8,130 nucleotides of DNA from Clostridia bacterium (GCA_900754805.1 CAAEEE010000182.1:1-8130); one strand, 5' to 3'. Numbered from the stretch's first letter, positions 1-5,925 are shown. Notes: generated by a model from the sequence alone, not told the origin. Numbers and translations are program-made.

Positions 1-35
1 ATCCAAAGCGCAAACTTTCTTTTTTGGGTTTCCAT
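1..35 (-). CDS. N-terminal start of a gene running off the left edge
   Basis: Only the first 11 codons are inside the window, reading METQKRKFALW. The ATG at 35..33 has a good ribosome binding site (AAAGGAG, 9 nt upstream), and the frame stays open to the edge. A charged start ending in KFALW or KFSLW resembles the beginnings of small ribbon-helix-helix proteins found in clostridial conjugative elements, but 11 residues cannot prove a family. A competing minus-strand frame begins with ATG at 97..95 and is also open to the edge. Its Shine-Dalgarno spacing is only 3 nt and its translation looks non-coding, so I prefer the 35 start. Confidence 0.5.
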   Translation of the reverse strand, partial: METQKRKFALW

Positions 36-172
36 CTTCTTTGACTCCTTTGCGTATTCTTGTAACTGGCGGAATCAGCGTCTTCTTTTCTCCGCATTGA
101 CTCCTTTTCGCATTTCCCCTCTGCGTTTTAACCCCTATGTTCAGCGAAATGAAAAACCTCGAAAACGCTTTG

Positions 173-195
173 GGAGACCCGCATTGCGGGGCTCC
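173..195. repeat. GC-rich inverted repeat (hairpin)
   Basis: GGAG-a-CCCGC, a three-base loop (att), then GCGGG-g-CTCC: nine base pairs interrupted by one A/G mismatch. No T-run follows on either strand, so it is a stable structure rather than a clear terminator. Confidence 0.6.
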
Positions 196-202
196 GGGAA
201 AC

Positions 203-236
203 GAGGCGAGGGGCGATTTTGCCCCCGCCTCTTTTT
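203..236 (+). terminator. Strong hairpin with T-tract in plus orientation
   Basis: GAGGCG (203-208) pairs with CGCCTC (226-231), and GGGGC (210-214) pairs with GCCCC (221-225). A209 is bulged and the loop is GATTTT. Five T follow on the plus strand; the minus strand has only three T after the stem. It has the form of a plus-strand intrinsic terminator, yet I see no plus-strand gene for it to end. It may instead block antisense transcription, because it faces the minus-strand terminator at 245-266. Confidence 0.5.
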
Positions 237-244
237 CCTGCAAG

Positions 245-266
245 CAAAAAAGAGCAAAGCTGCTCT
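245..266 (-). terminator. Intrinsic terminator of the cyclotransferase operon
   Basis: On the minus strand AGAGCA, loop GCTT, TGCTCT is followed by a run of T. It lies about 150 nt downstream of the cyclotransferase stop codon and is the first good terminator met by transcription of the 2554-to-419 operon. Confidence 0.65.
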
Positions 267-418
267 CCTTCACTTTTGCATATTTTCGGCTGCTGGCTTC
301 TTCCCCAAACGCGCGGACACGCCGTTTTTTGGGTGGCGGCATCTACACCGCGTCCACTTTCTTCTAAAAAACGGACACAGGGGAAGTTTTGGGCTTTCTC
401 TTGGGAAACGCCTCGTGC

Positions 419-913
419 TTACAGCATCTCCATGCCGGGGCTCATGTCCTGCACGGGTGTGAGGCTATATACGCGCTCCATGCTGGTCTTTAGCGCCGCC
501 TGAAGATACGCCGTATTCAGTCCGCAGTCCCGGTAGCCTTTTTCAACAATGTCGTAATACATGACCGATGGAAGTCCTGCAGGCATGGCAAGATCCATGA
601 TATATACCATCGCATGAACTTCCTCGCCGTCAAATACAGCAGAAAGCACCGTCTTATGGTAAAAATTCGGATAGCCTTCGTAGCGGTCAAGTGCCCTCTC
701 ATCTCGCGCGCTGATCTCCCAAAGTCCGATTGGAACTTCCTTTCCTTCCATGGTTTCGATGGTCGCGAAGCTGTGATCCGGCTGCCCGCAAAAAATCAAA
801 TTTTGATCTTTGAGCATGGCAGAGCCAAGATACTTCGCATCCGGACAGCGTCCCCGCATCTGCGCGTGGTTTAAGTTGCTTCCGTATGCTGCGTAAATTT
901 TCATCTTTTTCAT
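419..913 (-). CDS. AIG2-like / gamma-glutamylcyclotransferase-family protein
   Basis: This 164-residue cytosolic protein has the cyclotransferase (GGCT/AIG2-like) fold signature. Near the N-terminus is the nucleating YGSNL motif (residues 10-14 in IYAAYGSNLN), and further on LDRYEGYP, whose E79 sits where the family's catalytic glutamate lies. Family members release 5-oxoproline from gamma-glutamyl amines or peptides; the substrate here is not known. An upstream ATG at 928 would add MKENK, but AAGGAG at 925..920 lies inside that extension, 6 nt before the ATG at 913, so I choose 913. The gene begins 20 nt after the amidoligase stop and is the last gene of the operon. Its pairing with an amidoligase suggests that it trims or reverses the ligase product. 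Family call firm, substrate inferred. Confidence 0.85.
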   Translation of the reverse strand: MKKMKIYAAYGSNLNHAQMRGRCPDAKYLGSAMLKDQNLIFCGQPDHSFATIETMEGKEVPIGLWEISARDERALDRYEGYPNFYHKTVLSAVFDGEEVHAMVYIMDLAMPAGLPSVMYYDIVEKGYRDCGLNTAYLQAALKTSMERVYSLTPVQDMSPGMEML

Positions 914-919
914 TTTGTT

Positions 920-925
920 CTCCTT
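920..925 (-). promoter_or_regulatory. Shine-Dalgarno that decides the cyclotransferase start
   Basis: AAGGAG on the minus strand with a 6-nt spacer to the ATG at 913..911. It lies inside the alternative five-codon N-terminal extension starting at 928, which has no comparable site of its own. Confidence 0.7.
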
Positions 926-933
926 CATTCCAA

Positions 934-1956
934 TTAAAACATCTGCATGGTAAATCCCTCGTCCTGCTGCGTTTCGGTTTCACTTTCCTGCTCCGGCGCT
1001 TCCTCTGTTTCCTGCAGGCCTTGCGCCGCTTCTTCCATGCGCTTTGCTGCAAGGCGCTCCTTTTGCCGCTCGGCCTGCACCGGGTCTTTCCATGCAATAT
1101 TCCCTTCGAGATTCTCGAGCAGGAATTTCCTTGCGGTCTGAAATTCCTCGCCGATCATGCCGAGCCGAAGAAGCCAGGTACGAAAGGTATATTTTTCGTT
1201 CGTGCTTTTTGTCCGGCTGTGCGAGGCGCCCTTTTGCACAAGGGCCTGATGGCTGATAGCAAGGCTGAGCTGGATATAGGTTTTGACTTTTCCTGCGTGC
1301 ATCGTCCCGTTGAACAAGCGAAACTCGATCGTGCCTTTTGAGAACACGCTGTGCAGGTTCAGCGCATGATAGCGGGTCTCGTCGTAATGATCATAGCTCC
1401 TGCTGTCTCCGTGATACCACATCTCCTCAAATATTTCGATGCTTTTGGGTTTCTTCCGGTTCAGTTCCTCTAAGAAACGCAGATCTGTTTTCTGGCAGTA
1501 GTGATCCTCTCTTGCGACATCGACTGCAAGCGCTTTATATAGCAGATCTTCTTTCGATACCATGATATTCACAAGGTTACGGAGGGTTTTCACGCTGTGC
1601 GGCGCCGCATCCACATGAATGTGAATCCCGCAGGAACGATTCACACACGCACCCGCATGCCGCAGTTTTCGCACAAGCTCCTGTATCGTTTCGATATCTT
1701 CGTAATGACAGATCGGGGAAACCACTTCCACTTTATATAGAGTACTTGCGGATCTTCCATCACGCGCAGCCGGATGAATCGATGCATCGCTGACCACCTT
1801 CCACCTTCTCCCCTGCCCGTCCGTCACATGGTACGCATCATAACTTCCGCCGTCATACACCTCGTGCGTGTCAAAATATGCGGCGATGACTTCGGCTGCC
1901 TTTTTTCGGGAAATTCCCGTCATTTCCATTTCGATGCCGAATCTCTGACTTCTCAA
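934..1956 (-). CDS. COOH-NH2 amidoligase (Amidase-ligase family, Amidoligase_2)
   Basis: This 340-residue protein matches the glutamine-synthetase-like amidoligase family, which uses ATP to join a carboxylate to an amine. In order: RFGIEMEMTG at 5-14, with the acidic residues typical of the metal/ATP site; WKVVSDASI at 52-60; VEVVSP at 76-81; CGIHIHVDA at 109-117; and RYHALNLHS followed by TIEFRLFNGT at about 195-218. The last 45 residues are a Glu/Gln-rich, probably disordered tail. The start is TTG at 1956..1954: a stop lies three codons upstream in frame, and the first ATG would begin inside the FGIEMEM motif and remove its first glutamate. AAAGGA lies 10 nt upstream. TTG shares four bases (TTGA) with the stop of the preceding gene. 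Substrates are unknown. Relatives are common in Tn1549-like conjugative elements. Confidence 0.88.
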   Translation of the reverse strand: MRSQRFGIEMEMTGISRKKAAEVIAAYFDTHEVYDGGSYDAYHVTDGQGRRWKVVSDASIHPAARDGRSASTLYKVEVVSPICHYEDIETIQELVRKLRHAGACVNRSCGIHIHVDAAPHSVKTLRNLVNIMVSKEDLLYKALAVDVAREDHYCQKTDLRFLEELNRKKPKSIEIFEEMWYHGDSRSYDHYDETRYHALNLHSVFSKGTIEFRLFNGTMHAGKVKTYIQLSLAISHQALVQKGASHSRTKSTNEKYTFRTWLLRLGMIGEEFQTARKFLLENLEGNIAWKDPVQAERQKERLAAKRMEEAAQGLQETEEAPEQESETETQQDEGFTMQMF

Positions 1957-2186
1957 ACGGAATCAGTCCTTTGTGCCTTTTCCTGTTTCTTTGATTCTTT
2001 TTTCTGCTCGGAAGAAATCCGCTGCGACACAAAGTCACGAACCGCAGGCGGCACCTGCTTTGCATAAAGACTGTCAAGCGCTGCAGTCAGCTCCGTTTCC
2101 AAACTCATATTTTTTTGCGTAAGGTACATCGTAAGCGCTGCATACTTTTCTTCTTCGTATGCGATACTGATATTTACTTTCTTCAT
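1953..2186 (-). CDS. Small conserved protein, DUF6103-like
   Basis: A 77-residue protein starting MKKVNISIAYEEEKYAAL. It looks helical, with a charged Lys/Glu/Gln-rich tail from about residue 58. The pattern, including the segment SLETELTAALDSLYAKQVPPAVRDFV, matches what I remember as DUF6103, a small family of unknown function found beside amidoligases in clostridial mobile elements; the DUF number is from memory. ATG at 2186 overlaps the preceding stop as ATGA, and GGGAGG lies 6-7 nt upstream inside that gene. Its position directly before the amidoligase, with a further four-base overlap, suggests coupled translation and a shared job such as partner or substrate. No catalytic motif or membrane segment is visible. 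Confidence 0.75.
   Translation of the reverse strand: MKKVNISIAYEEEKYAALTMYLTQKNMSLETELTAALDSLYAKQVPPAVRDFVSQRISSEQKKESKKQEKAQRTDSV
1967..1972 (-). promoter_or_regulatory. Ribosome binding site for the TTG start of the amidoligase
   Basis: AAAGGA embedded in the 3' end of the preceding small gene, 10 nt before the TTG at 1956. With the TTGA stop/start overlap it suggests translational coupling. Confidence 0.55.
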
Positions 2187-2554
2187 TTGAGACCTCCCAA
2201 AATCATCCCCTCTTCCATCGCAGCCTCATACCGCTCGATCGGAAGTTCTTCCTGCGCCTCGACGGCCGCGCGAACCAGCGGCAGAAAGGCTGCATACCTT
2301 GCGTAGCTTGCGCCCTCTGCTTCAATGAGGATGCCATCCTCATAGCCATCGCCAAGCACCATCAGGCAGTGCGCGATATCGTCTTGATCAAGCCGCATCA
2401 GATCGCGATACTGAATCAGAAATTCGTACTCATCCAAAAGATTTTCTTTTAGATGCACAAAATCGCTTCCGCTTAGCTCTAAAATTTTTTCCACCTTGCA
2501 CAGCCTCGTATCAAAACGAGGCTCCTTACGAAATAGCGTTGTGTTTAGCTCCAT
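2183..2554 (-). CDS. Small conserved protein, DUF6329-like
   Basis: This is the first gene of the four-gene operon, 123 residues. An alternative TTG start at 2584 would add ten residues, but AAAGGAG at 2567..2561 sits 6 nt before the ATG at 2554, which fixes the start. After an N-terminal segment with RKEPRFDTRL (9-18), the clearest feature is HCLMVLGDG with EDGILIEAEGASYARYAAFLP at about 62-92. I associate that pattern with DUF6329 of conjugative elements (number from memory). There is no signal peptide or membrane segment, and the protein is acidic and probably cytosolic. Function unknown. It ends in an ATGA overlap with the next gene, so all four genes are probably made together. Confidence 0.75.
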   Translation of the reverse strand: MELNTTLFRKEPRFDTRLCKVEKILELSGSDFVHLKENLLDEYEFLIQYRDLMRLDQDDIAHCLMVLGDGYEDGILIEAEGASYARYAAFLPLVRAAVEAQEELPIERYEAAMEEGMILGGLK

Positions 2555-2575
2555 AAGCTTCTCCTTTCCTGCTTC

Positions 2576-2617
2576 AAAAAACAAAAAGCACAGGAAGTTT
2601 TGGATAACTTCTTGTGC
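2576..2617 (-). terminator. Intrinsic terminator or attenuator before the amidoligase operon
   Basis: The arms at 2588-2599 and 2606-2617 form a 12-bp stem around the loop at 2600-2605. In minus-strand RNA one position is a C/A mismatch. The stem is followed by five T, a G and six T (2587..2576). It ends transcription of the lipoprotein gene or, since the next start codon is only 33 nt further on with no promoter between, it may act as an attenuator for the amidoligase operon. Confidence 0.65.
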
Positions 2618-2642
2618 CTTTGTTACTAAACCTATTCTAAAT

Positions 2643-2682
2643 AGTGTTAGACTAAGATGTTTTGTACGAACAGTTTAACACT
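2643..2682. repeat. Inverted repeat between the two gene blocks
   Basis: AGTGTTAGAC (2643-2652) and GTTTAACACT (2673-2682) are inverted with one mismatch around a 20-nt centre, which holds a further TGTT/AACA pairing (2658-2672). It is followed by an AT-rich, T-run sequence on the plus strand. It lies where gene content and base composition change, so it could be an operator, a plus-strand terminator or a relic of a recombination site. I cannot decide between these. Confidence 0.5.
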
Positions 2683-2702
2683 TATTTATATTTTTTCTTT
2701 AA

Positions 2703-3833
2703 CTAATATACCGCTGAATTGATTGGTGCGTACAGGAAATTACTTAACAAACCGTGTTCTTCAATTTTTTCAGTTTCTGCGTTTTCGCGATTGAACAGAA
2801 GAACTGTCTCTTCACCAATCAAGATCCTGCCTAAATAGCTGCCTTCATTGTTATAAAAAGCTGCAATCATCCCTTGCACATCATTATAGTTCGGGAAGAT
2901 GAGGATATTGATTTCATTTTGTCTGCCATAGCTCCAAATAAAATCATACGACTCGCGATTTGTATCAAGCGTCGGAATATCTTTTTCTATATCTGCTATC
3001 CGAACAATAATGTGAAAAGAACCGTCATAGGGGTTCATCTTTACGATATTGCAGCTTTCATTCCAATAGAAACATTCCGTTTTCGTATCTCCGTAAATAT
3101 TTCCCCCAAACCACTCGGAATACGGCGGAGTATTCTGACTCAGTGTTTCATCAAACATACTTTGGAATGAATGCCTTTGTATGACAGTAAAGTTTCCATT
3201 ATTTCTTTTCTCTGCAACAATTGAAACAGGATAGCTTTCCCTTGCAAGACTCCCTTTGGTTCTGTTGCACATAAGTGCAAGTGTTCCGTCTTGGTCAAGG
3301 AAAAAAGCTAATGGCTCGAATCTTTCATTTTCCTCTACTTCCATCTGCAGTTTGCCAATTTGTTCGCCTTCTTTCGCGATTTCATAGGTTTCACATTTTT
3401 CGTCAGCAGTATAATTGAGTTGCTCGTCTTCATTCCAAATCTGCTTGAAACTGATAAACTCCCCTTCTACCATTGAGTTCTTGCGAAATTCTTTCCATTT
3501 GCTTTGCTCAAGAATTTCACAAGGTGTTCGAAATGCCTGCAAAGGCTTTGCACGCAAAACCATAATGTCATCGCACAGGGAAAGCGGATATATTGTATCT
3601 CTGTCAAAATTCCCGATGTCAGCATCTTTCTGAACCTGATACAGTGGTTCCGTCGCGCACCTCATCGTACCATTCTTCAAATTAATATACAGTTCATACG
3701 CGCCTGCAACGTCTTCGTTTTCCTGCGCATAAATCAGTAGCTTCACGTCGGCATCCCTTGCGGAACACCCCACGAGTATCAACAGCCCTACGGACAGCAG
3801 CACAAAAATACTTTTGAATCGTTTGTTTCTCAT
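2703..3833 (-). CDS. Putative lipoprotein of unknown family
   Basis: A 376-residue protein with a classic lipoprotein signal peptide: MRNKRFK, a hydrophobic stretch (8-21), and lipobox LVGC with C23 as the lipidated residue. It should be anchored on the outer face of the membrane. The rest is hydrophilic, with recurring beta-strand-like segments and aromatic/glycine turns (for example WFGGNIYGDTKTECFYW near the middle, then NPYDGSFHIIVRI). This is compatible with a beta-propeller-like receptor fold, but I recognise no domain. AAGGAG lies 9 nt before the ATG. The gene follows the Amidase_6 gene across a terminator-like hairpin and I see no convincing promoter of its own. It may be a surface partner of the secreted enzyme; that is inference from position only. 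Confidence 0.8.
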   Translation of the reverse strand: MRNKRFKSIFVLLSVGLLILVGCSARDADVKLLIYAQENEDVAGAYELYINLKNGTMRCATEPLYQVQKDADIGNFDRDTIYPLSLCDDIMVLRAKPLQAFRTPCEILEQSKWKEFRKNSMVEGEFISFKQIWNEDEQLNYTADEKCETYEIAKEGEQIGKLQMEVEENERFEPLAFFLDQDGTLALMCNRTKGSLARESYPVSIVAEKRNNGNFTVIQRHSFQSMFDETLSQNTPPYSEWFGGNIYGDTKTECFYWNESCNIVKMNPYDGSFHIIVRIADIEKDIPTLDTNRESYDFIWSYGRQNEINILIFPNYNDVQGMIAAFYNNEGSYLGRILIGEETVLLFNRENAETEKIEEHGLLSNFLYAPINSAVY

Positions 3834-3868
3834 GCGAAATCACTCCTTAATTTTCAATGTTTTCTGTT

Positions 3869-3930
3869 AAAAAAAACTGCGAAACTGCTGTCTTGTCTAA
3901 TTTGTACAAGTTCAAGCATGCAACAGTCTC
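3869..3930 (-). terminator. Terminator after the Amidase_6 gene
   Basis: On the minus strand the arm at 3930..3921 (GAGACTGTTG) pairs with 3890..3881 (CAGCAGTTTC), ten pairs including two G-U. A smaller CTTGT/ACAAG stem (3910..3906 with 3896..3892) lies within. Eight T follow at 3876..3869. The stem is imperfect, so partial read-through into the lipoprotein gene is likely. Confidence 0.5.
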
Positions 3931-3947
3931 ACTATATGAGCAAAAGA

Positions 3948-5102
3948 TTAGCTTCGATTAATCACATAGTAAGTAAAGTTATTTGCAATGGTAAATGGAT
4001 ACCTATATCGGTCATTGGTGTGCCCGTTAAATTTGTGAGTGTTTCCGTCGAAGGAGTCAATCATTACGACATGCCCCGGTGAAGTCAAAACGATATTTCC
4101 CCGGTTGCAATCCGCAAAATTACTTGAATCCCAGTAGTGATGTGAGCTGCTTGCATTCGTCATATAGCTCTTCAAGTTGCTAACTGTTACCCATGAGGCA
4201 GAGTAGTTTGATGTTCCTTTATCTCTATACCAACCGCTTGACCTTTGATCTTCAGGAAGCTCCCCTGCAGACATTGCTTGCGATACAAAGTTTGCACAAT
4301 CATTATGTGCAAATATGCTTGCAACATACGGATAGTCTGTGTTATTCCATTTCGAGTGATCCTGCTGTACTTTTTGAGAGCAACCGGATGGATGTGCGCT
4401 GCAGAACTTCGGTTCTGAAGTATATTGTCTGGAATAGTCTCTTGCTGCTATACGATCATAGTTGCTGTAGCCACGTGTAGAAATGCTATTTGCTTTTTCA
4501 ATAAGTGTCTGCGCAACTTCTTCTCCTTGTCTATATAATTCATTTTGATTAGGTCTTAGAAATTCAATATCATAAATTGCTGTACCTACTCCATCTGAAT
4601 AATACATCTTCCAAGGTTTTGTTGAATCCTCTTTGTCAACCACAATAACAATATCCACATTTAGTTCGCTGTAATTACCAAAATTTGCATCTTCTTCAAT
4701 TTCAGCAATAAAATCGTCGACAGCTTTTCGCTCGTGGTTTTCTAATTTTCTGTTCTTTATTTCGTTTTGTATGCCTTTTACAAACGGAATTTCATAAACA
4801 TTCGTATATTTATATTTGTGTTCGCAGCTCATGGCCACTGTGTATCTTACTTCATTTCCTGCATCAAAGGTGCGGATGATCTCTGCCGTTATATTTCTTA
4901 AAAAGTATATATCCTTATAATTGTCTTGTATCCATGCTTTTGCCTTATTAATAATGGCTGCATTCATATCTTTGTTATGCTCTGATTGGTAGTTGTTTTG
5001 TGAGTTTGCTATATAATTTTCAGAAGCAAACGCAGGAATTATGCACATCGAAACGCAAACAATCAAGCAAAGTAAGCTTATCAAATATTTTTTCATCTTC
5101 AT
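3948..5102 (-). CDS. Secreted Amidase_6 (NlpC/P60-like) enzyme
   Basis: A 384-residue exported protein with a signal peptide at 1-26 (hydrophobic core 6-20, AFA cleavage site). Residues about 30-205 form an N-terminal region I cannot name. The C-terminal 170 residues carry the putative amidase domain (Amidase_6). It starts with YDRIAARDYSRQY (215-227), then NDCANFVSQ with likely nucleophile C269, GHVVMI with H344, and the typical FNGHTNDR (358-365). C234 and C241 sit in a short insert before the active site. Such enzymes are thought to cleave amide bonds in peptidoglycan or surface peptides outside the cell; the bond here is not known. GGAGGT lies 6 nt before the ATG at 5102. The gene lies downstream of a decayed paralogue of the 179-aa secreted protein, with no terminator between. 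Confidence 0.87.
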   Translation of the reverse strand: MKMKKYLISLLCLIVCVSMCIIPAFASENYIANSQNNYQSEHNKDMNAAIINKAKAWIQDNYKDIYFLRNITAEIIRTFDAGNEVRYTVAMSCEHKYKYTNVYEIPFVKGIQNEIKNRKLENHERKAVDDFIAEIEEDANFGNYSELNVDIVIVVDKEDSTKPWKMYYSDGVGTAIYDIEFLRPNQNELYRQGEEVAQTLIEKANSISTRGYSNYDRIAARDYSRQYTSEPKFCSAHPSGCSQKVQQDHSKWNNTDYPYVASIFAHNDCANFVSQAMSAGELPEDQRSSGWYRDKGTSNYSASWVTVSNLKSYMTNASSSHHYWDSSNFADCNRGNIVLTSPGHVVMIDSFDGNTHKFNGHTNDRYRYPFTIANNFTYYVINRS

Positions 5103-5152
5103 TTCTTTACCTCCGTTTCCATAAGTTTTTTACTGTCTTAGCTTTTCAGAAT

Positions 5153-5182
5153 TTAATATTCACCCTCAATTTTTGACTGCAA
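5153..5182 (-). promoter_or_regulatory. Weak vegetative promoter candidate for the Amidase_6 gene
   Basis: TTGCAG (5182..5177) and TATTAA (5158..5153) are 18 nt apart on the minus strand, about 50 nt before the start codon. The hexamers are imperfect. Read-through from the 179-aa gene is an alternative, since no terminator separates them. Confidence 0.3.
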
Positions 5183-5189
5183 AATTAAT

Positions 5190-5345
5190 TTACGGTTGCG
5201 TAGTGCTATAGTTTCCCCAACTAACTATAACTCTCGCAAACGCAGAAGTTGGCATGCTTGTATAATTAGATCATATTTGCAAATCCACTTGCATTATCCC
5301 AAGCCCAATTTCTCCATTTTTTATCATATTATTTCCAAGATTCCT
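5190..5345 (-). pseudogene. Decayed partial paralogue of the 179-aa secreted protein
   Basis: Reading on in the same frame after the TAG of the neighbouring gene gives an open stretch with an internal TGA at 5273..5271 and an end at TAA 5192..5190. Around the TGA it reads VDLQI, stop, SNYTSMPT, and then FARVIVSWG. The intact neighbour has EDLISCYNYSNMPT (48-61) followed by RATVDLSQG. D, L, N, Y, M, P and T align without a gap, and the TGA falls exactly on Cys53 (TGC in the intact copy). A little upstream, NGEIGLGI can be set against NAAPIGVFV. The copy has no signal peptide, no start of its own and no counterpart of the C-terminal half. It is most simply a truncated, inactivated duplicate. 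The match is short and seen by eye. Confidence 0.6.
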
Positions 5346-5885
5346 CTATGCCTGCTTTGCAACGCCAAAGATGCTTCCGCTTGTTGCAGTATCAGTATTT
5401 TTGATTTTTGCATAATAATTATTTGAGGTACTAAGATTCGTGAATGAAATATAAGTAGTAGAACCACCTATCGGATTCACTTGCGGTAAAGAAACTGTAG
5501 TTTCTGCAACACTGATGCCATTGCTTTTGTATAGGACTACTTTGATGTGCTTTGAAGGCCGCGTAATACTCTGAAGCCCAATCTTAAGAGTGGTTTTCGT
5601 AATTTTGTACGTATCTGTTGTATACGACTGATTTGCATCCAATGTTCCAACCGTAAAATGACTTGATCCCTGTGATAAATCAACTGTAGCACGCTTCTTC
5701 GGTGTTGGCATATTGCTGTAATTGTAGCATGAAATTAAATCTTCCTCTACGGTTTCAACGAACACACCAATAGGAGCCGCGTTATTTTCTTTTGCTTCCC
5801 ACATTGGTTCAGCTGCAAAAACTGACATAGGGAAAACGCAGACAAGTGCAAGAGTACACACAATCAATCTTAACATTTTCTTCAT
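5346..5885 (-). CDS. Small secreted protein of unknown family
   Basis: The chosen start (ATG 5885..5883) gives 179 residues with a clear signal peptide: MKKMLRLIV, hydrophobic to about residue 23, and VFA cleavage after 24. The frame is open further upstream, but that part is charged and would hide the signal peptide. AGAGGA lies 7 nt before the chosen ATG. The mature protein is rich in Ser, Thr and Asn with alternating beta-type segments (TLKIGLQSI, HIKVVLYKSNG, TTYISFTNLS, YYAKIKN), which suggests a small beta-sandwich. It has a single cysteine, C53, after the signal peptide. I recognise no family. A decayed copy of its N-terminal part lies directly downstream. Its upstream region has a promoter candidate resembling that of the sigma gene, so it may be a target of that sigma factor (inference). 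Confidence 0.78.
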   Translation of the reverse strand: MKKMLRLIVCTLALVCVFPMSVFAAEPMWEAKENNAAPIGVFVETVEEDLISCYNYSNMPTPKKRATVDLSQGSSHFTVGTLDANQSYTTDTYKITKTTLKIGLQSITRPSKHIKVVLYKSNGISVAETTVSLPQVNPIGGSTTYISFTNLSTSNNYYAKIKNTDTATSGSIFGVAKQA

Positions 5886-5925
5886 TTCTTCTTCCTCTCT
5901 TTCTACCTTTATCAAACACTCCAAA

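Larger units (their letters stand above)
36..418. other. Non-coding stretch with several hairpins
   Basis: This stretch follows the cyclotransferase gene and I accept no gene in it. It holds three compact hairpins (173-195, 203-231, 251-266). It also holds a longer inverted repeat, CCGTTTTTT at 322-330 against AAAAAACGG at 366-374, enclosing a small GCGG/CCGC stem at 336-351. TTGACTCCTTT occurs twice, at 41-51 and 97-107, each placing an AAAGGAG on the minus strand. The plus strand is open in one frame from base 1 to 462, but with no ribosome binding site and a composition that looks non-coding. Confidence 0.6.

Noticed and set aside
173..195. Intrinsic terminator
   Set aside because: Stable stem but no T-run on either side.
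97..462. Plus-strand open frame of over 120 codons beginning with TTG
   Set aside because: No ribosome binding site, Phe/Arg/Ser-rich composition with no recognisable domain, and its end overlaps the well-supported cyclotransferase gene on the other strand. Kept only as part of a finding.
886..1341. Plus-strand open frame opposite the amidoligase gene
   Set aside because: Antisense shadow of a gene with clear family motifs; Leu/Phe/Cys-rich translation and no ribosome binding site.
1953..2554. Toxin-antitoxin pair for the two overlapping small genes
   Set aside because: The overlap and sizes fit, but neither shows a toxin or DNA-binding antitoxin motif, and their place before an amidoligase matches an accessory module of mobile elements better.
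2658..2682. LexA/SOS box in the inverted repeat
   Set aside because: GAAC is present, but the spacing and second half do not fit GAAC-N4-GTTC.
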